From NCBI RefSeq assembly GCF_018130145.1, contig NZ_JAFCMB010000035.1, forward strand, positions 1 to 43,984: a DNA stretch of 43,984 nucleotides, given 5' to 3'. A program made the position numbers and the translations under genes. The notes under the pieces are model-generated. The model was not told the origin of the DNA and did no database searches. It saw only the letters and a program-made list of their open reading frames with translations. Shown in pieces: positions 6,658 to 14,765 of this stretch. The first letter of the stretch is position 1; each line of letters opens with the position of its first letter. This DNA is from Bradyrhizobium sp. AUGA SZCCT0176. GTDB lineage: Bacteria > Pseudomonadota > Alphaproteobacteria > Rhizobiales > Xanthobacteraceae.

Positions 6658-6876
6658 ATGGTTATCGCATTCGTCCGCTTCGTACAAAGTTTGGCCGGCG
6701 AAACGAGCGGACTAGTGTTATTCGCTGTGGGGTTGTGGTGCTCGGATTCGTTAAACCGTCTTAGGGGTGTTTTGCTCGTGTCGCTTTGGTGGCTGCTCTT
6801 AATCGTTCCGGCTTCGGCCGGCGCCTTAATCTGGATCTGGGTCGAGTGGGAAATCCGGCGGGCTAAACGACAATGA
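6658..6876 (+). CDS. Small two-helix membrane protein of the + strand cassette
   Basis: This 72-residue protein has hydrophobic segments at about 16-30 and 40-64 (GVLLVSLWWLLLIVPASAGA) and a basic end (EIRRAKRQ). GGGAGG (6645-6650) lies 7 bases before the ATG at 6658. It opens a + strand cassette set against the late operon. Its stop overlaps the next start (ATGA). The function is unknown; being first in a glycan-modification-like cassette hints at a membrane partner role. Confidence 0.65.
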   Translation: MVIAFVRFVQSLAGETSGLVLFAVGLWCSDSLNRLRGVLLVSLWWLLLIVPASAGALIWIWVEWEIRRAKRQ

Positions 6877-6974
6877 TCCGCCGGTCGCATTATCTGGCCC
6901 TCATCGTGCTCTTATCTCTGATCGTGATCGCCGTTCTGGTCCTGCGCTCACCAGCGGATAGCGTATCGCTGTGA
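6873..6974 (+). CDS. 33-residue single-helix membrane peptide
   Basis: The product is a basic N-terminus (MIRRSHY), a hydrophobic helix (LALIVLLSLIVIAVLVL) and a short polar tail. It is coupled on both sides: ATGA with the gene upstream, GTGA with the membrane protein downstream. Such double coupling supports translation. The function is unknown. Confidence 0.55.
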   Translation: MIRRSHYLALIVLLSLIVIAVLVLRSPADSVSL

Positions 6975-8299
6975 GTCGAGATCGGAACCTGGCGCGCGAA
7001 CAGGTCATAACCGCCGCGCTGATATTCGCGCTCCTTGGGCTAACGGTCGTTTCTAACTCGCTTGTCGGCCGGGTTTTCCCAGCCTTCATTTCCGAGCTGC
7101 GCTTCCCCGCGCCAGTCGATGCTCTCGTTGCCGCGGCGCTCGTACTGATCCCGCTCCCATTGTTCGTACTGGCTCGATTCAGCTTCGGCTACATCATCGG
7201 GCTATGGATGTACGTCATGGTGGCCGGGTTTATCTTCCTCAGCTATTCGACCAAGCTCGAATACAATCACAGCCAGGCGAGGATTTCCGCGCTGCTGTGC
7301 CTCATCTCGTTTCTGGTCCCGGCTCTGTTCCTCCGGTTCAGAATCTCGCTCTTTTCGATAAGCCCGAGAGCCATGAACGCCCTAATGATCTGTGCGCTGG
7401 TCTTGAGCGCCGCTGTGGTTGCCGCCTCCGCGATGTACGGCTTCAGGATAGCCGGGTTTTTGGAGTCGCTGGCGATGCGAGAGGAAGTTACGCGCCCAAG
7501 GCTGCTGAACTACCTGAGCGGCATCGTATCCGGCGCGGTCCTGCCGTTTTGTTTTGCTTATTTCGCGCTCAACCGGCAGGTGGCATTGAGTGCAATTGCC
7601 GCAGCCTTGCTGCTTTCGTTCTTCCCCGTGTTGCTAAACAAGACCGTCTTGCTGGCGCCTGTATGGCTGGTATTTATTCTGGCACTTTATACGATGTTCC
7701 GCCCGAAAACTGCGACGGTGCTATCTATCGCTATCCCGCCAATGATAGGCATCGCCGGCTATTTTATTTTCACCTCAGAGCTAGGCGCGCTGGCATTCGG
7801 CTTCATCAACCTTCGGATGATCGCGATCCCATCAGTCGCGCTCGATTATTACTCTCATTTCTTCAGCAGCCACCCCAACACCAGTTTCTGCCAGATCAAT
7901 TTCGTTCGGATTTTTACCGAGTGTCCCTACAATGAACAACTCGGGGCGATCCTGAAGAACGAGTACAACCTTGGAAACTTCAACGGATCACTCTTTGCAA
8001 CCGAGGGGATTGCATCAGTTGGCCCCGTCTTTGCTCCCATCGCGACCTTTGTTTGCGGGATCATCATCGGTCTCGGCAATGTCGCGTCGGCAAGACTATC
8101 ACCCGCACTCATTGCCGTTTCGAGTGGGGTACTCGTACAAGCCCTCACGAACGTTCCGCTTTCGACAGTGATGCTCTCGAACGGCGGCGCAGCGCTGTTC
8201 TTACTTTGGCTGGTCTCCCCGAGATGCCCCACCTTCTCCAAGGTCGAGGAACTTGCCCATCCTGCACCAGCTAGGAAACAGCCATGTGGATCGGAATAA
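6971..8299 (+). CDS. O-antigen polymerase (Wzy)-like membrane protein
   Basis: This is a 442-residue protein with about 10-12 hydrophobic segments across its length and one large, more polar loop near residues 285-335 (YYSHFFSSHPNTSFCQINFV, then a Cys-Pro-Tyr stretch), followed by a Gly-rich helix (EGIASVGPVFAPIATFVCG). A big periplasmic loop in the last third is the usual architecture of Wzy-type polymerases. Phages use such proteins to alter the host O-antigen and block re-infection. The start is GTG 6971, overlapping the upstream stop. The lack of strong sequence motifs in the family keeps this call cautious. Confidence 0.6.
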   Translation: MSRDRNLAREQVITAALIFALLGLTVVSNSLVGRVFPAFISELRFPAPVDALVAAALVLIPLPLFVLARFSFGYIIGLWMYVMVAGFIFLSYSTKLEYNHSQARISALLCLISFLVPALFLRFRISLFSISPRAMNALMICALVLSAAVVAASAMYGFRIAGFLESLAMREEVTRPRLLNYLSGIVSGAVLPFCFAYFALNRQVALSAIAAALLLSFFPVLLNKTVLLAPVWLVFILALYTMFRPKTATVLSIAIPPMIGIAGYFIFTSELGALAFGFINLRMIAIPSVALDYYSHFFSSHPNTSFCQINFVRIFTECPYNEQLGAILKNEYNLGNFNGSLFATEGIASVGPVFAPIATFVCGIIIGLGNVASARLSPALIAVSSGVLVQALTNVPLSTVMLSNGGAALFLLWLVSPRCPTFSKVEELAHPAPARKQPCGSE

Positions 8300-8373
8300 T
8301 CATCGCTTTGGCTATCCCTACGCTTGTGATCGCTGGCGGCCTTTGGCTTTCGGCGCAGGCGTATCTCGACTGA
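8284..8373 (+). CDS. 29-residue membrane peptide
   Basis: The ATG at 8284 lies inside the end of the polymerase-like gene (16-base overlap). The product is almost a single helix (WIGIIIALAIPTLVIAGGLW) with a short tail. It is the third tiny membrane protein of this cassette. Translation is plausible from position but not proven. Confidence 0.45.
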   Translation: MWIGIIIALAIPTLVIAGGLWLSAQAYLD

Positions 8374-8391
8374 CCTGCCCTCACTGATCTC

Positions 8392-8406
8392 CGGTGCAAT
8401 GCACCG
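8392..8406 (+). other. Hairpin before the methyltransferase gene
   Basis: CGGTGC (8392-8397) and GCACCG (8401-8406) are a perfect 6-bp inverted repeat with a 3-base loop, in the 96-base gap before the methyltransferase. No T run follows. It may be an attenuator or operator. Confidence 0.35.
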
Positions 8407-8469
8407 ACACGAAATCACGGGTGCGATCTGAGTTGATCGCCGTGGGGTTGTGGTGATAGAAGCGCGGTT

Positions 8470-9249
8470 ATGCAGACAGACTATTCAAAGCGCCTTTCGA
8501 AGCCTGTTTCCGACTTCGTTGGAGCAGCCATGCCCTACAGCCATTGGGGCATCAACTATTTCAACATCCGTCTGATGGAACTCGTTTTGATCGACAGCCT
8601 GTTGGATGGCGCGATCAAGAAGGGAGGCGAACGGTTTCTCGACTTCGGTTGCGGCCTCGGACTCGCCTGTGTCTACGCCAGCAAATACTTTTCAAAAGTT
8701 GAAGGCGTCGATCTGGATGACCCAGGCGTCGCCTTCAAAACGACCCGCCCCGCCCCGGCCGTTGGGTCTGAGCTGATCTCCGGAATTGGGATCAACAATA
8801 TCCAGCTAACTTCAGGCGACAGCTTTGCTTATTTGAGGGACCGGACTGACCGATACGACATGCTACTCAGCGTGTTTTGCCTTGAACACGTCGAGGATAT
8901 TCAGGGCGCCTGCGATCTGTTTGCCGCGTCGTTAAAAGCTGGCGGCCGATCCGTCCACATCATCCCCAACACGCACGACACGACTAACCAGCTTCTGCAG
9001 ACAACGCTCGGGCCAATCGCCGAGAACGAGCAGAACAGCGTCAAGTCAGGTCGAGGCACCAAGAAAATGGGGACGATGTTTGCACCCATTACGCATTCCG
9101 AATTCATCGAGGATTACCGGCAGCAGTTCGACGTGAATTGCCTTGAACGATACATCTTCCCGATGATGCTTTCAGGAATGACGATCGACAAAATCACGCC
9201 GATGCGAGAACATTCCTACGCAGTGCTCGCATCCAAGCACGGCGCTTGA
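8470..9249 (+). CDS. Class I SAM-dependent methyltransferase
   Basis: This is a 259-residue protein. Motif I of the Rossmann methyltransferase fold is FLDFGCGLG (56-64), followed by the acidic ribose-binding strand VEGVDLDD (77-84) and a motif IV-like segment YDMLLSVFCLEHV. There are no target-recognition features of a DNA methyltransferase. Next to a polymerase-like membrane protein, methylation of a surface sugar (for example O-antigen capping) is the most likely job, by context. The gene ends 7 bases from the convergent fibre gene stop. Confidence 0.75.
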   Translation: MQTDYSKRLSKPVSDFVGAAMPYSHWGINYFNIRLMELVLIDSLLDGAIKKGGERFLDFGCGLGLACVYASKYFSKVEGVDLDDPGVAFKTTRPAPAVGSELISGIGINNIQLTSGDSFAYLRDRTDRYDMLLSVFCLEHVEDIQGACDLFAASLKAGGRSVHIIPNTHDTTNQLLQTTLGPIAENEQNSVKSGRGTKKMGTMFAPITHSEFIEDYRQQFDVNCLERYIFPMMLSGMTIDKITPMREHSYAVLASKHGA

Positions 9250-9256
9250 AAAAAAG

Positions 9257-11764
9257 TCAGCCCTGTATCTCGTGCAAGTAAAAAATCGTCGGCTGCGTAT
9301 TTGCGCCACCGTTGCGGGCGCCAAGCGTGGCCGTGCCAGCGGTTATCTTCCATTGCAGCGTATAGGTATGCGCTGACGGCGAGTTCGGCCGGTCTGTGAT
9401 GATGAAAGATTGCGGAATGACACCTGAACCCGCCCCCTGCTTGACTGCGCTCGACAAATAATCGACGCCAAAGCCGGCAGCTAACGAGGTGCCACCCCGG
9501 TCGACATTGAATCCGAATGTGTTACCCGCCGAATCCGTATCACCCCCGCCTGAGAAGCCTAAGCGGATCAGATTTGCCGAAGACACAGGCGTAATTACTG
9601 CCGTGATCCCGGTCGACGTGAATGATGTCGATGTCGTCGTGGTCGACGAGGTGGATTGCGTGTAGTGCTGTTGCACAATTTCGCCCGGCAGCGCTACACC
9701 GGGGCCGAACGTCTGAATGTAGTTCAGAGTGGTCGTCGTCCACGTTCCTGCAGTCAGGCCGGTCGGGCTCCATTCAAGAAACCCTTGAACTTGGTACGCC
9801 TTGAGCGAAACCGCTGTTCCCGTATAGATCACACCCGCGCTGTCGGCTCCGCCAGCCCCGCCTTCTTCTGTCGATGAAGCAACCGCAGAATTCCTAAGCG
9901 GAAAGATGTTGCCCGAATTGCTGACCAAGGCGTTGACCGCACCGAGACGGAGCGTACCGCCGTCGTTGAATGCCACGACCCAAATCCGGAACGCCGTTGA
10001 CGATGTCACCCCCATCGTCGAGCCCGACGAGATCACAAGCGAAGTCGCTGACGTGACGACGATCTGCGACCAAGAGCCCGTCGTTCCCGTGGCATTTCGG
10101 AAATTCAAGGTGCAGGGCGATCCGGAAGCTGGATCGTTTCCTGCGCTATCCTTAAGCGCGATCGTCAGGGCGCTCGATGCGGCACTCGCGGCGAGCGTGC
10201 AGTTGACGAAGCCAAAGCGCGGCGGACAGGTCCCGGTCGACGTGATCGTGACGCCATCGCAGACCATGCTGGTGATACCAGAACCGCCGCCGGCGCCGAC
10301 GCCAAGAACGCAGGTATAGTTGGTGCCGTCGCTGCTGCAGTGCGCGCCCTGGTTGGTCGTCAGGACAAGATTGGCACCGCCGTTGACGGTCGATGACGTC
10401 GGCGTGATCGTGACTGTGCCCGCGCCCTTGTTTTGGAAATCTACCGACCAGCCAGAAATGAAGCTGCCGCCGGGTTGAGGCAGGGTAACAGCGACAGAGG
10501 CCGCGTTGTTGAAGCTGACGACCTTGCCGCAGTCGCCATCGAGCACCGTGTAGCTTGTTCCGGTCTGTGCGTTGACGGTCAGGCTAAGGCGTATCGTGCG
10601 ATCGGCTGACAGGTCGCCACCACCGGCGAGGCCGCAGCCGGTCGAAATATTGCGAGATGCATTCGCCTTCAGCGCGCCAAGCGCATCAGCGTAGGCCGTG
10701 CTCGCCGCCTTGGTCGAGTTGTCGCCAGGGCTTTGCGTCCCTACAATTGCATTGCTCAGTGTCGGCGCAGTGCCAAAGACCGCAGCACCTGACCCCGTTT
10801 CATCCGTTAGGGCGGTGGCCAGGTTCGCGCTGGACGGCGTCGCCAGCCATCCCGCGATTCCCGTTCCTAGCCCTGACACGCCCGTCGAGATCGGAAGCCC
10901 GGTAGCGTTGGTCAGCGTCGCCGCCGACGGCGTGCCAAGCGCTGGCGTTGTAAGTGTCGGAGATGTCGCGAAAACCAGCGCACCAGAACCAGTCTCGCCG
11001 GTGACAGCGGCAGCAAGATTTGCGCTAGATGGCGTCCCCATCCAGGTCGCGACGCCGGTCCCAAGTCCTGATACGCCGGTCGAGACCGGCAGACCCGTTG
11101 CGTTTGTCAGCACCAGTGCAGACGGCGTACCGAGGGCTGGCGTTGTAAGCGTCGGGCTCGTCGACAGCACCATGCTTCCCGTGCCAGTCACGGAATTCGA
11201 AAGTGTGACGCCCCCATAGGTTAACGCCCGAAGCAATGAAATGGAGCCGGTTGAGGAGGCTCCGATCGCCACCTGACCAGTTCCTTTGGCGTCTATGTTT
11301 AGATGTGCATTCGCCCCGCTGTCGATAACTGCGACGCCGACATTACCCCCAGTCGCCGCGCCAGTGACCTTGAGGCCCGCAGCCTGCGACGCCGTAGACG
11401 CATCAACCACGAACGCTGAAACACCGCCGCCAGACCCAACAGATAGCGCAGTCGCGCTTGCCGACGTGATCCCGATCGCGCCGCTGTTAATTGCTCCTGC
11501 CGTCGTCGTTCCGGTCAGGGTCGGGCTTGACAGGGTTTTGTTCGACAGCGTCTGCGCGGCAGCGATGGTAGCGATCGTGTCGCTCGCATTCGGAAGTGCG
11601 TATGTCTTGATCGACGTCCCCGGGCCAGTGAACTGCATAAACGCATTGTTCGTGCCGCCCTTCGACCCTCGCAGCGGAGACGAGCCGCCGCCGTCCTGCG
11701 CGAATGCAAAGGATGCAGAGAGCGCAAGCGCCATCGCGCTCGCGATTATGCCGCGAAGGTTCAT
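9257..11764 (-). CDS. Tail fibre protein with N-terminal signal-like sequence
   Basis: This is an 835-residue, Gly/Ser/Thr/Ala-rich protein. Residues 1-23 look like a Sec signal peptide (MNLRGIIASAMALALSASFA, then FAQ), which is unusual for a virion protein. Residues 203-333 hold two tandem 65-residue repeats with TLTTPALGTPSA, LTNATGLP and STGVSGLGTG, the start of a third unit, and then a spacer (STKAASTAYADAL) typical of phage fibres. Residues about 395-490 look like a collagen-free beta domain, and the last about 140 residues (GFNVDRGGTSL to the end) form a compact C-terminal domain likely to bind the receptor. It is the last fibre gene before the + strand cassette. Confidence 0.75.
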   Translation of the reverse strand: MNLRGIIASAMALALSASFAFAQDGGGSSPLRGSKGGTNNAFMQFTGPGTSIKTYALPNASDTIATIAAAQTLSNKTLSSPTLTGTTTAGAINSGAIGITSASATALSVGSGGGVSAFVVDASTASQAAGLKVTGAATGGNVGVAVIDSGANAHLNIDAKGTGQVAIGASSTGSISLLRALTYGGVTLSNSVTGTGSMVLSTSPTLTTPALGTPSALVLTNATGLPVSTGVSGLGTGVATWMGTPSSANLAAAVTGETGSGALVFATSPTLTTPALGTPSAATLTNATGLPISTGVSGLGTGIAGWLATPSSANLATALTDETGSGAAVFGTAPTLSNAIVGTQSPGDNSTKAASTAYADALGALKANASRNISTGCGLAGGGDLSADRTIRLSLTVNAQTGTSYTVLDGDCGKVVSFNNAASVAVTLPQPGGSFISGWSVDFQNKGAGTVTITPTSSTVNGGANLVLTTNQGAHCSSDGTNYTCVLGVGAGGGSGITSMVCDGVTITSTGTCPPRFGFVNCTLAASAASSALTIALKDSAGNDPASGSPCTLNFRNATGTTGSWSQIVVTSATSLVISSGSTMGVTSSTAFRIWVVAFNDGGTLRLGAVNALVSNSGNIFPLRNSAVASSTEEGGAGGADSAGVIYTGTAVSLKAYQVQGFLEWSPTGLTAGTWTTTTLNYIQTFGPGVALPGEIVQQHYTQSTSSTTTTSTSFTSTGITAVITPVSSANLIRLGFSGGGDTDSAGNTFGFNVDRGGTSLAAGFGVDYLSSAVKQGAGSGVIPQSFIITDRPNSPSAHTYTLQWKITAGTATLGARNGGANTQPTIFYLHEIQG
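10766..11158 (-). repeat. Tandem 195-bp repeat in the fibre gene
   Basis: Two copies of a 195-bp unit encode the 65-residue repeats at residues 203-267 and 268-332 of the fibre. The first and second units differ at scattered positions in DNA and protein, so they are not recent duplications. A third, diverged unit begins at residue 333. Such repeats can expand or contract by recombination. Confidence 0.7.
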
Positions 11765-11791
11765 GTTGAATTTCCGATTATGTTTGGAGTT

Positions 11792-12397
11792 CTAGTACCA
11801 ACCGGTGCCGTCTTCACGCGGCGTCAGCGTCGTTGACCCGCCGTTCTGGTCGATGATCTTTGGATAATCGACGATCGCGTGAATCGTCTCCCCCGAGATA
11901 GGGAGGATCGTAATGTTGTTCGTGGCGGCATCACCCTTGCCGTCTATAATTCGAACTGGCTTCGAGCGTAGCGACGAGTCCGGAAGATTGACTGTAGTCG
12001 CGGCACCTACCGTCTTTTCGATAATGATGTCGTCAACGTCATCCGATGCCACAGTTACAGCGCCTGCAGCCGTCACGGTGCGCTTGCTGCGATCGGCGGC
12101 GCTATCCGTCTCCGCTGAAAGACCGATCGCTTCATAGCGCAAGATGGCTTCGAATGTTGGTGTCCCGCTGGGGCCGAGATAGGCTCGAATTCGATAGGCA
12201 CCACCAACAGCGAATAGCGAAAAACTTCCGTCTGCTTCGGCGTCGAACGGATTGGAGAGAACCGATGTTCCATCCCGATCGCTGTAGATAGTCGCCAGAG
12301 GTTGCCCCGGAACTTCCCGGCGCACCTCAATGTGCGCTGATGGGACTACGTTGCCCCCGCTGTCCTGCACGGTTCGATTGTAAACAGCCAAGCTCAT
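11792..12397 (-). CDS. Tail fibre/baseplate-type protein
   Basis: This is a 201-residue protein. The first about 90 residues form an Ig-like or prealbumin-like beta domain (TVQDSGGNVVPSAHIEVRRE, then GSFSLFAVGGAYRIRAYLG), similar to those that open phage fibre proteins. The rest (VTVASDDVDDIIIEKTVGAA, then VNLPDSS) resembles a short beta-solenoid or fibre shaft. It lies between the hub protein and the long fibre, so it probably attaches or extends the tail tip fibre. Confidence 0.65.
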   Translation of the reverse strand: MSLAVYNRTVQDSGGNVVPSAHIEVRREVPGQPLATIYSDRDGTSVLSNPFDAEADGSFSLFAVGGAYRIRAYLGPSGTPTFEAILRYEAIGLSAETDSAADRSKRTVTAAGAVTVASDDVDDIIIEKTVGAATTVNLPDSSLRSKPVRIIDGKGDAATNNITILPISGETIHAIVDYPKIIDQNGGSTTLTPREDGTGWY

Positions 12398-12407
12398 AAA
12401 ATCCGCC

Positions 12408-14765
12408 TCAATTAATAGAGGAGCCGCGCTGATCGCCGCCGCTTACCGTCGTAGTGATGTAGCTGATGCCGTCCACCGCGGCGCCAGCCGCACCACCGGC
12501 GCCGCCAGTGCCGCCAGGGCCTAGGGCGCTTGCTTGCCCATTACCGCCTGCGCTGCCAGCCAAGCCAGGTGAACCGCCGTTGCCGCCGCCAGCGCCCAAG
12601 CCGCCCCCACCACCACCGCCGCCGCCGGGGGAATCGACCGTACCGTTAGCGCCGTTCGAACCGCCCGCGGTGAGACCCGTTGCGCCTGCGCCACCCAAGC
12701 CAGGAACCCAACCACCGCCCCCACCGCCACCGCCGCCGCCGCCGCTTTGCGTGATCGTGTGAACACCAGGCGTAAACTCCTGGGTCAGACCGCCCCCACC
12801 GCCACCACCACCGCCGCCGCCGCCGCTCCAGATTTTCCCGCCCGATGGGAACTCCAAGTCAATCGCGTACCGGCTGTACAACGCAGGGCCGCCCACGAGG
12901 CCCGCAGTGCCGTTTGGCGGCGTGAGGCCCAGACCGTAACCGCCAGCGCCGCCGTTGCCGGCTGCCCCCTGTATCTTGCCGTTAACGATCAGCGTGACAT
13001 CGACGCCAGCCGGCCACGATCCGACGTTCACCGCAGGCGCCGAAGTAGACGTCGATCCAATGAGAACACCGGAGTTGATCGTGAACGTTACCGTGTCGCC
13101 GGATATAGGCGCGGGGTAGATCGAATCGTGAGCCGATCTCAGATTGATGTTGTAGTTGTTCGCGTCGAAAACGACCTGACGATCCGTCAAGTCAGCATCC
13201 GGCGCCGTCCAAAGCATTTCCTCAGCTTCTGCGGTGAACCGGTCAGGCCCGGGGTTCAGCCGCGTGACCTGAATCGGAATGTTTGACTGCGCGCCGGTGG
13301 CGTCCTGTACGCAGAACGACTCCACGCGGTAGCCTTGGCCTATTTCAATATCCGTCTCGGCGTGGCGCGCTGTTGCAAACGTCAGCCTACGCGGAGGATC
13401 CCGGTATCGTCCAAGGATGATCGCCCCGAGACGATCGGCTACCGTGCGGCCCGCCTCCGGTATCCATCTTGAAGTGATCGTCTTGATTGCTGCGGAGCCG
13501 TAATCCTCCTCCGCTTCTTCGTCGATAACGAGCGATGTCGATCGATAGTTGTCGAGGTTCGATAGTGGCTTTGTCGGGTCTTTCTGACCGAAGTAGGTTT
13601 GCACGCGCGACAACCGGAGTTCAGGCTGCTCCTTGATCGTGAGCGTTCCCTGCAGGGTGTTGTCTGGTGAGAACGTATCTGCATCCGTCAAGACGCCCCG
13701 CAAAACCTGCAGCCGCAGCGATTGCGTGAGATTTTCGTCCCAAATAACAAGCCCGGCCTGCTCGCACAGTTCAGCGACCAGCGCCGCAACTGACGTAGGC
13801 TCGCATATGTTGGCTGTGTATACGGTCCCGAGAAACGCAGCCGTCTCTGCCCGCCATGCCGGGAGGTCGATATAGGCCGCCGGCACTTCCGCGTAGTTTA
13901 CGAGTAGGTCATAGAGGATGTCCGCTACATCGTCGCCCGAGTATGAAAGTACTTCCTGAAATCGGTCCTGGGCCTTGTGAGAAGCGGCAACGGTATTTAG
14001 CAGGCCACGAGCAAGCGAAAAGGTATCCCCGCTTCTATTGTAGAAAACGACTTCCGAGCCGCCGATCGTTCCGTATCCCGCCGTCGGGTACTCGGCGCCT
14101 ATGCCCACGGGCAACAGCGTTAGAGAAAGCGCTGCGCTGCTGATGTTGGCATTCAGAAACCCGCTCGAGAGAACCGGCGCCTGCGCCCGATCCCCGTCGG
14201 CGAGCTTCAGAACATCCTTTGCGAGGATCGTGTATTTGCCTTCGGGCGTCGGGCCATCGAAACTGTCGATAACGAAGTGTCGCGTCTCCATGTCCGCGAG
14301 ATCTTCACCGACGAGACCGGATATCCATCGGATCGGCTGACCTCGAAGGAACGGCTGGCGCGCGCGAAACTTCCCCCAGAACGTTCCTTGGCTGTACGGA
14401 TCATAATCCCGGTCAGCGAGGTACTTGTCGAAACCATCGCCCGTGTCGGAGTGCGGATGATCCTTGAACGTAACGCTAAGCGTCGCGCGGGTGCCGAGGT
14501 TCTTTCCGAGCGAAATCGTCGCGGGCGTATAGGAGATTTCACTGATCGACGGAATGCAATCGATCTCGCGCGGCAGAAACTCCGCATCCACTGCAAATCG
14601 CAGCGTGACGTCTTCCGGGTCGAAGTGCGCAATGTCCTGGCACGTATGACGACTGTTGAAACACTTGATTGCTCCCGTCGTCGGGATGGACGCTGTGCAC
14701 GGCGCCACACCGTAGACGAGAGAGCAAAACGGAATATCGATTTCGATATACTGTAGGGCTTGCAT
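12408..14765 (-). CDS. Tail tip/hub protein with Cys-rich N-terminus and polyglycine C-terminal adhesin domain
   Basis: This is a 785-residue protein. Residues 1-50 carry Cys14, 23, 35 and 42 (PFCSLVYGVAPC, then IKCFNSRHTC). This pattern recalls lambda gpL, whose cysteines hold an iron-sulfur cluster; that parallel is inference. Residues about 50-530 form the tail hub part. From about 560 there is a beta domain (SGDTVTFTINSGVLIG), and then residues 598-763 are a glycine-rich segment with uninterrupted runs of 12 Gly (648-659), 11 Gly (675-685) and 9 Gly (714-722). This resembles polyglycine-II helix bundles in T-even type adhesins (gp38). Receptor binding is therefore likely at this end. Confidence 0.75.
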   Translation of the reverse strand: MQALQYIEIDIPFCSLVYGVAPCTASIPTTGAIKCFNSRHTCQDIAHFDPEDVTLRFAVDAEFLPREIDCIPSISEISYTPATISLGKNLGTRATLSVTFKDHPHSDTGDGFDKYLADRDYDPYSQGTFWGKFRARQPFLRGQPIRWISGLVGEDLADMETRHFVIDSFDGPTPEGKYTILAKDVLKLADGDRAQAPVLSSGFLNANISSAALSLTLLPVGIGAEYPTAGYGTIGGSEVVFYNRSGDTFSLARGLLNTVAASHKAQDRFQEVLSYSGDDVADILYDLLVNYAEVPAAYIDLPAWRAETAAFLGTVYTANICEPTSVAALVAELCEQAGLVIWDENLTQSLRLQVLRGVLTDADTFSPDNTLQGTLTIKEQPELRLSRVQTYFGQKDPTKPLSNLDNYRSTSLVIDEEAEEDYGSAAIKTITSRWIPEAGRTVADRLGAIILGRYRDPPRRLTFATARHAETDIEIGQGYRVESFCVQDATGAQSNIPIQVTRLNPGPDRFTAEAEEMLWTAPDADLTDRQVVFDANNYNINLRSAHDSIYPAPISGDTVTFTINSGVLIGSTSTSAPAVNVGSWPAGVDVTLIVNGKIQGAAGNGGAGGYGLGLTPPNGTAGLVGGPALYSRYAIDLEFPSGGKIWSGGGGGGGGGGGGLTQEFTPGVHTITQSGGGGGGGGGGGWVPGLGGAGATGLTAGGSNGANGTVDSPGGGGGGGGGLGAGGGNGGSPGLAGSAGGNGQASALGPGGTGGAGGAAGAAVDGISYITTTVSGGDQRGSSIN
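12600..12824 (-). repeat. Three polyglycine-codon tracts
   Basis: Runs of GGN codons lie at 12600-12626, 12711-12743 and 12789-12824. On the + strand they appear as CCACCG/CCGCCG-type triplet repeats. They encode the 9-, 11- and 12-glycine runs of the hub protein. Triplet repeats of this type can slip and change the run length. Confidence 0.85.

Noticed and set aside
7204..7935. 243-codon + strand frame within the polymerase-like gene
   Set aside because: It lies entirely within 6971-8299 in another frame, is Arg/Pro-rich, and lacks membrane segments or motifs.
6727..8455. 14-base direct repeat GTGGGGTTGTGGTG at 6727-6740 and 8442-8455
   Set aside because: Too short and simple to show a mobile element or recombination around the cassette; could be chance.
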